Below, in pieces: positions 58,918-64,000 of a stretch of DNA of 64,000 bases. Origin of the DNA: Galeopsis tetrahit. Lineage: Eukaryota; Streptophyta; Magnoliopsida; Lamiales; Lamiaceae. The position numbers and the translations under genes are program-made. The notes below the pieces were generated by a model. The model was given only the letters and a program-made list of their open reading frames with translations, was not told the origin of the DNA and searched no databases. Position 1 is the stretch's first letter. Every line of letters begins with the position of its first letter. The stretch lies in NCBI GenBank assembly GCA_963675135.1, contig OY776122.1, forward strand, positions 20,028,881-20,092,880. Reading direction: 5' to 3'.

Positions 58918-61425
58918 GTTTTTGACGTCGTCGCCCATAGCCAAATTGCGCGCACGCTTATGCGCCGTTTTTACAAAGTTTTCAGATTGCCTCCCGGGTT
59001 TGAATTTCCCACTAAATTGGCCATATAATCAATTTTGTCGGGAAAGTTTTTGAATTTGAGGCCTCAGGTGCGAAGTTTTTGACGTCGTCGCCCATAGCCA
59101 AACTTGCGCGCATGGATGTTTGCCGTTTTTAAAAAGTTTTCAGATTGCCTCCTAGGTTTGCATCCCTCACTGAATTGGCCTTAGAATCAATTGTGTCAAG
59201 ACGGTTTTTGAATTTGAGGCCTCGGGTGCAGAGTTTTTGACGTCGTCGCCCATAGCCAAATTGCGCGCATGCTTGTGCGCCGTTTTTACAAAGTTTTCAG
59301 ATTGCCTCCTGGGTTTGCATTTCCCACTGAATTGGCCATAGAATCAATTGTGTCGAGAAAGTTTTTGAATTTGAGGCCTCGGGTGCGAAGTTTTTGACGT
59401 CGTCGCCTATAGCCAAACTTGCGCGCATGGATGTTTGCCGTTTTTACAAAGTTTTCAGATTGCCTCCTAGGTTTGCATCCCTCACTGAATTGGCCTTAGA
59501 ATCAATTTTGTCGAGACGGTTTTTGAATTTGAGGTCTCGGGTGCAGAGTTTTTGACGTCGTCGCCCATAGCCAAATTGCGCGCATGCTTGTGTGCCGTTT
59601 TTACAAAGTTTTCAGATTGCCTCTCGGGTTTGCATTCCCCACTGAATTGGCCATAGAATCAATTGTGTCGAGAAAGTTTTTGAATTTGAGGCCTCGGGTG
59701 CGAAGTTTTTGACGTCGTCGCCCATAGCCAAAGTTGCGCGCATGGATGTTTGCCGTTTTTACAAAGTTTTCAGATTGCCTCCTAGGTTTGCATCCCTCAC
59801 TGAATTGGCCTTAGAATCAATTGTGTCGAGACGGTTTTTGAATTTGAGGCCTCGGGTGCAGAGTTTTTGACGTCGTCGCCCATAGCCAAATTGCGCGCAC
59901 GCTTATGCGCCGTTTTTACAAAGTTTTCAGATTGCCTCCTGGGTTTGCATTTCCCACTGAATTGGCCATAGAATCAATTGTGTCGAGAAAGTTTTTGAAT
60001 TTGAGGCCTCGGGTGCGAAGTTTTTGACGTCGTCGCCCATAGCCAAACTTGCGCGCATGGATGTTTGCCGTTTTTACAAAGTTTTCAGATTGCCTCCTAG
60101 GTTTGCATCCCTCACTGAATTGGCCTTAGAATCAATTGTGTCGAGACGGTTTTTGAATTTGAGGCCTCGGGTGCAGAGTTTTTGACGTCGTCGCCCATAG
60201 CCAAATTGCGCGCATGCTTGTGCGCCGTTTTTACAAAGTTTTCAGATTGCCTCCTGGGTTTGCATTTCCCACTGAATTGGCCATAGAATCAATTGTGTCG
60301 AGAAAGTTTTTGAATTTGAGGCCTCGGGTGCGAAGTTTTTGACGTCGTCGCCTATAGCCAAACTTGCGCGCATGGATGTTTGCCATTTTTACAAAGTTTT
60401 CAGATTGCCTCCTAGGTTTGCATCCCTCACTGAATTGGCCTTAGAATCAATTGTGTCGAGACGGTTTTTGAATTTGAGGTCTCGGGTGCAGAGTTTTTGA
60501 CGTCGTCGCCCATAGCCAATTTGCGCGCATGCTTGTGTGCCGTTTTTACAAAGTTTTCAGATTGCCTCTCGGGTTTGCATCCCCCACTGAATTGGCCATA
60601 GAATCAATTGTGTCGAGAAAGTTTTTGAATTTGAGTCCTCGGGTGCGAAGTTTTTGACGTCGTCGCCCATAGCCAAAGTTGCGCGCATGGATGTTTGCCG
60701 TTTTTACAAAGTTTTCAGATTGCCTCCTAGGTTTGCATCCCTCACTGAATTGGCCTTAGAATCAATTGTGTCGAGACGGTTTTTGAATTTGAGGCCTCGG
60801 GTGCAGAGTTTTTGACGTCGTCGCCCATAGCCAAATTGCGCGCACGCTTATGCGCCGTTTTTACAAAGTTTTCAGATTGCCTCCCGGGTTTGAATTTCCC
60901 ACTAAATTGGCCATAGAATCAATTTTGTCGGGAAAGTTTTTGAATTTGAGGCCTCAGGTGCGAAGTTTTTGACGTCGTCGCCCATAGCCAAACTTGCGCG
61001 CATGGATGTTTGCCGTTTTTAAAAAGTTTTCAGATTACCTCCTAGGTTTGCATCCCTCACTGAATTGGCCTTAGAATCAATTGTGTCAAGACGGTTTTTG
61101 AATTTGAGGCCTCGGGTGCAGAGTTTTTGACGTCGTCGCCCATAGCCAAATTGCGCGCATGCTTGTGCGCCGTTTTTACAAAGTTTTCAGATTGCCTCCC
61201 GGGTTTGCATTTCCCACTGAATTGGCCATAGAATCAGTTGTGTCGAGAAAGTTTTTGAATTTGAGGCCTCGGGTGCGAAGTTTTTGACGTCGTCGCCCAT
61301 AGCCAAACTTGCGCGCATGGATGTTTGCCGTTTTTACAAAGTTTTCAGATTGCCTCCTAGGTTTGCATCCCTCACTGAATTGGCCTTAGAATCAATTGTG
61401 TCGAGACGGTTTTTGAATTTGAGGT
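58760..61425. repeat. Long-range duplication segment, offset 10,238 bp (right copy)
   Basis: Partner of 48522-51187, beginning at A-A slip 9. The GAGTCCTC/GATTACCTCC/GAATCAGTTG block also occurs near 53230-53834, 2,835 bp (nine dimers) to the right of the left copy, so this block is present three times. Confidence 0.8.
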
Positions 61426-62578
61426 CTCGGGTGCAGAGTTTTTGACGTCGTCGCCCATAGCCAAATTGCGCGCATGCTTGTGCGCCGTTTTTACAAAGTT
61501 TTCAGATTGCCTCCCGGGTTTGCATTTCCCACTGAATTGGCCATAGAATCAATTGTGTCGAGAAAGTTTTTGAATTTGAGGCCTCGGGTGCGAAGTTTTT
61601 GACGTCGTCGCCCATAGCCAAACTTGCGCGCATGGATGTTTGTCGTTTTTAAAAAGTTTTCAGATTGCCTCCTAGGTTTGCATCCCTCACTGAATTGGCC
61701 TTAGAATCAATTATGTCGAGACGGTTTTTGAATTTGAGGCCTCGGGTGTAGAGTTTTTGACGTCGTCGCCCATAGCCAAATTGCGCGCATGCTTGTGCGC
61801 CGTTTTTACAAAGTTTTCAGATTGCCTCCTGGGTTTGCATTTCCCACTGAATTGGCCATAGAATCAATTGTGTCGAGAAAGTTTTTGAATTTGAGGCCTC
61901 GGGTGCGAAGTTTTTGACGTCGTCGCCTATAGCCAAACTTGCGCGCATGGATGTTTGCCGTTTTTACAAAGTTTTCAGATTGCCTCCTAGGTTTGCATCC
62001 CTCACTGAATTGGCCTTAGAATCAATTGTGTCGAGACGGTTTTTGAATTTGAGGTCTCGGGTGCAGAGTTTTTGACGTCGTCGCCCATAGCCAAATTGCG
62101 CGCATGCTTGTGTGCCGTTTTTACAAAGTTTTCAGATTGCCTCCTGGGTTTGCATTTCCCACTGAATTGGCCATAGAATCAATTGTGTCGAGAAAGTTTT
62201 TGAATTTGAGGCCTCGGGTGCGAAGTTTTTGACGTCGTCGCCTATAGCCAAACTTGCGCGCATGGATGTTTGCCGTTTTTACAAAGTTTTCAGATTGCCT
62301 CCTAGGTTTGCATCCCTCACTGAATTGGCCTTAGAATCAATTGTGTCGAGACGGTTTTTGAATTTGAGGTCTCGGGTGCAGAGTTTTTGACGTCGTCGCC
62401 CATAGCCAAATTGCGCGCATGCTTGTGTGCCGTTTTTACAAAGTTTTCAGATTGCCTCTCGGGTTTGCATTCCCCACTGAATTGGCCATAGAATCGATTG
62501 TGTCGAGAAAGTTTTTGAATTTGAGGCCTCGGGTGCGAAGTTTTTGACGTCGTCGCCCATAGCCAAAGTTGCGCGCAT

Positions 62579-63336
62579 GGATGTTTGCCGTTTTTACAAA
62601 GTTTTCAGATTGCCTCCTAGGTTTGCATCCCTCACTGAATTGGCCTTAGAATCAATTGTGTCGAGACGGTTTTTGAATTTGAGGTCTCGGGTGCAGAGTT
62701 TTTGACATCGTCGCCCCTAGCCAAATTGCGCGCATGCTTGTGCGCCGTTTTTACAAAGTTTTCAGATTGCCTCCTGGGTTTGCATTTCCCACTGAATTGG
62801 CCATATTATCAATTGTGTCGAGAAAGTTTTTGAATTTGAGGGCTCGGGTGCGAAGTTTTTGACGTCGTCGCCCATAGCCAAACTTGCGCGCATGGATGTT
62901 TGCCGTTTTTACAAAGTTTTCAGATTGCCTCCTAGGTTTGCATCCCACACTGAATTGGCCTTAGAATCAATTGTGTCGAGACGGTTTTTGAATTTGAGGC
63001 CTCGGGTGCAGAGTTTTTGACGTCGTCGCCCATAGCCAAATTGCGCGCATGCTTGTGCGCCGTTTTTACAAAGTTTTCAGATTGCCTCCTGGGTTTGCAT
63101 TTCCCACTGAATTGGCCATAGAATCAATTGTGTCGAGAAAGTTTTTGAATTTGAGGTCTCGGGTGCGAAGTTTTTGACGTCGTCGCCTATAGCCAAACTT
63201 GCGCGCATGGATGTTTGCCGTTTTTACAAAGTTTTCAGATTGCCTCCTAGGTTTGCATCCCTCACTGAATTGGCCTTAGAATCAATTGTGTCGAGACGGT
63301 TTTTGAATTTGAGGTCTCGGGTGCAGAGTTTTTGAC
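62579..63336. repeat. Copy 1 of the right-end 630-bp tandem
   Basis: Matches 63209-63966 at 630 bp with one difference seen, GAGGGCTC near 62840 versus GAGGCCTC near 63470. Shared rare states: GACATCGTCGCCCC, CATATTATC and CATCCCACAC near 62942 and 63572. The B units derive from the second dimer of the marker cassette. Confidence 0.86.
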
Positions 63337-63966
63337 ATCGTCGCCCCTAGCCAAATTGCGCGCATGCTTGTGCGCCGTTTTTACAAAGTTTTCAGATTGC
63401 CTCCTGGGTTTGCATTTCCCACTGAATTGGCCATATTATCAATTGTGTCGAGAAAGTTTTTGAATTTGAGGCCTCGGGTGCGAAGTTTTTGACGTCGTCG
63501 CCCATAGCCAAACTTGCGCGCATGGATGTTTGCCGTTTTTACAAAGTTTTCAGATTGCCTCCTAGGTTTGCATCCCACACTGAATTGGCCTTAGAATCAA
63601 TTGTGTCGAGACGGTTTTTGAATTTGAGGCCTCGGGTGCAGAGTTTTTGACGTCGTCGCCCATAGCCAAATTGCGCGCATGCTTGTGCGCCGTTTTTACA
63701 AAGTTTTCAGATTGCCTCCTGGGTTTGCATTTCCCACTGAATTGGCCATAGAATCAATTGTGTCGAGAAAGTTTTTGAATTTGAGGTCTCGGGTGCGAAG
63801 TTTTTGACGTCGTCGCCTATAGCCAAACTTGCGCGCATGGATGTTTGCCGTTTTTACAAAGTTTTCAGATTGCCTCCTAGGTTTGCATCCCTCACTGAAT
63901 TGGCCTTAGAATCAATTGTGTCGAGACGGTTTTTGAATTTGAGGTCTCGGGTGCAGAGTTTTTGAC
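63209..63966. repeat. Copy 2 of the right-end 630-bp tandem
   Basis: Right-hand copy, ending at GACGTCGTCGCCCA versus GACATCGTCGCCCC. The window closes soon after. Confidence 0.86.
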
Positions 63967-64000
63967 GTCGTCGCCCATAGCCAAATTGCGCGCATGCTTG
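63958..64000 (+). repeat. Partial B monomer at the window edge
   Basis: The first 43 bp of a B unit (CAAATTGCGCGCATGCTTG). The array clearly runs on past the right edge, and the left edge opens inside it too, so the full array is longer than 64 kb. Confidence 0.95.

Larger units (their letters stand above)
1..64000. repeat. Dimeric A/B satellite DNA array filling the window
   Basis: Every base belongs to a head-to-tail tandem array of A (158 bp) and B (157 bp) monomers in one orientation. The motif GTTTTTGACGTCGTCGCCCA, or a one- or two-base variant, begins each of 406 complete monomers (208 A, 198 B), and 43 bp of a further B close the window. The expected length from this count, with four 2-bp insertions and one 1-bp deletion, is exactly 64,000. 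No transposon, unique spacer, inversion or gene interrupts it. GC is about 47% in the reference A unit. Length near one nucleosome, a homogeneous array and nested higher-order repeats are known hallmarks of centromeric and pericentromeric satellites. That role is inferred here, since no flanking sequence or chromatin evidence is available. The family and species are not recognised. Confidence 0.98.

Noticed and set aside
62751..63578. 65-codon minus-strand frames at 62751-62948 and 63381-63578
   Set aside because: Satellite translation again, duplicated by the right-end 630-bp tandem.
1..64000. CRISPR array
   Set aside because: The repeats are 157-158 bp and abut directly with no unique spacers, and there are no cas genes.
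1..64000. Ribosomal DNA spacer or tandem gene family
   Set aside because: No rRNA, tRNA or histone sequence occurs anywhere, and every base belongs to the short satellite unit.
1..64000. Naming the species or known satellite family
   Set aside because: Monomer lengths of 155-180 bp are common in unrelated plants and animals. From memory the sequence does not match maize CentC, Arabidopsis 178-bp or human alpha satellite, and length alone cannot identify it.

Overview
The whole window is one uninterrupted eukaryotic satellite DNA array. I see no gene, RNA gene, transposon or unique sequence in any of the 64,000 bases. Two related monomers alternate head to tail in one orientation: type A (158 bp; reference 1-158) and type B (157 bp; reference 159-315). 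They are about 91% identical by hand alignment (13 substitutions and one gap) and form a 315-bp dimer of about 47% GC. Tracking the phase through every break gives 406 complete monomers (208 A, 198 B) plus 43 bp of a B at the right end. This accounts for the length exactly: 208x158 + 198x157 + four 2-bp insertions - one 1-bp deletion + 43 = 64,000. Nucleosome-scale monomers, megasatellite-like uniformity and higher-order structure are typical of centromeric or pericentromeric satellites of plants and animals. I do not recognise the sequence and do not name a species.

Layout. 1-6.3 kb is a heterogeneous dimer array with a local 945-bp (6-monomer) period. 6.3-18.0 kb holds nested duplications (6,300, 1,577 and 4,727 bp offsets, and a perfect 630-bp tandem) that carry a diagnostic 2-bp insertion to four places. 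18.0-25.7 kb is a 3,780-bp (24-monomer) tandem duplication with no mismatch found by eye. 25.7-40.0 kb is where the dimer register slips: eight of the nine A-A junctions lie here, giving odd-numbered higher-order repeats of 7 (1,103 bp), 9, 11 (1,733 bp) and 21 monomers. 40.0-46.9 kb is a 3,465-bp (22-monomer) tandem duplication. 47-62 kb repeats much of 44-51 kb at an offset of about 10 kb and holds chimeric B monomers. 62.6-64 kb ends in a 630-bp tandem.

What the array records. Shared private variants mark ancestry, so copies of a block can be followed. Changes include repeated CpG to TpG/CpA transitions (compatible with past cytosine methylation), register slips and chimeric monomers. The pattern is that of unequal exchange, conversion or replication-based amplification acting at scales from one monomer to about 10 kb. 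The few short open frames are by-products of the repeat and of its indels, not genes.
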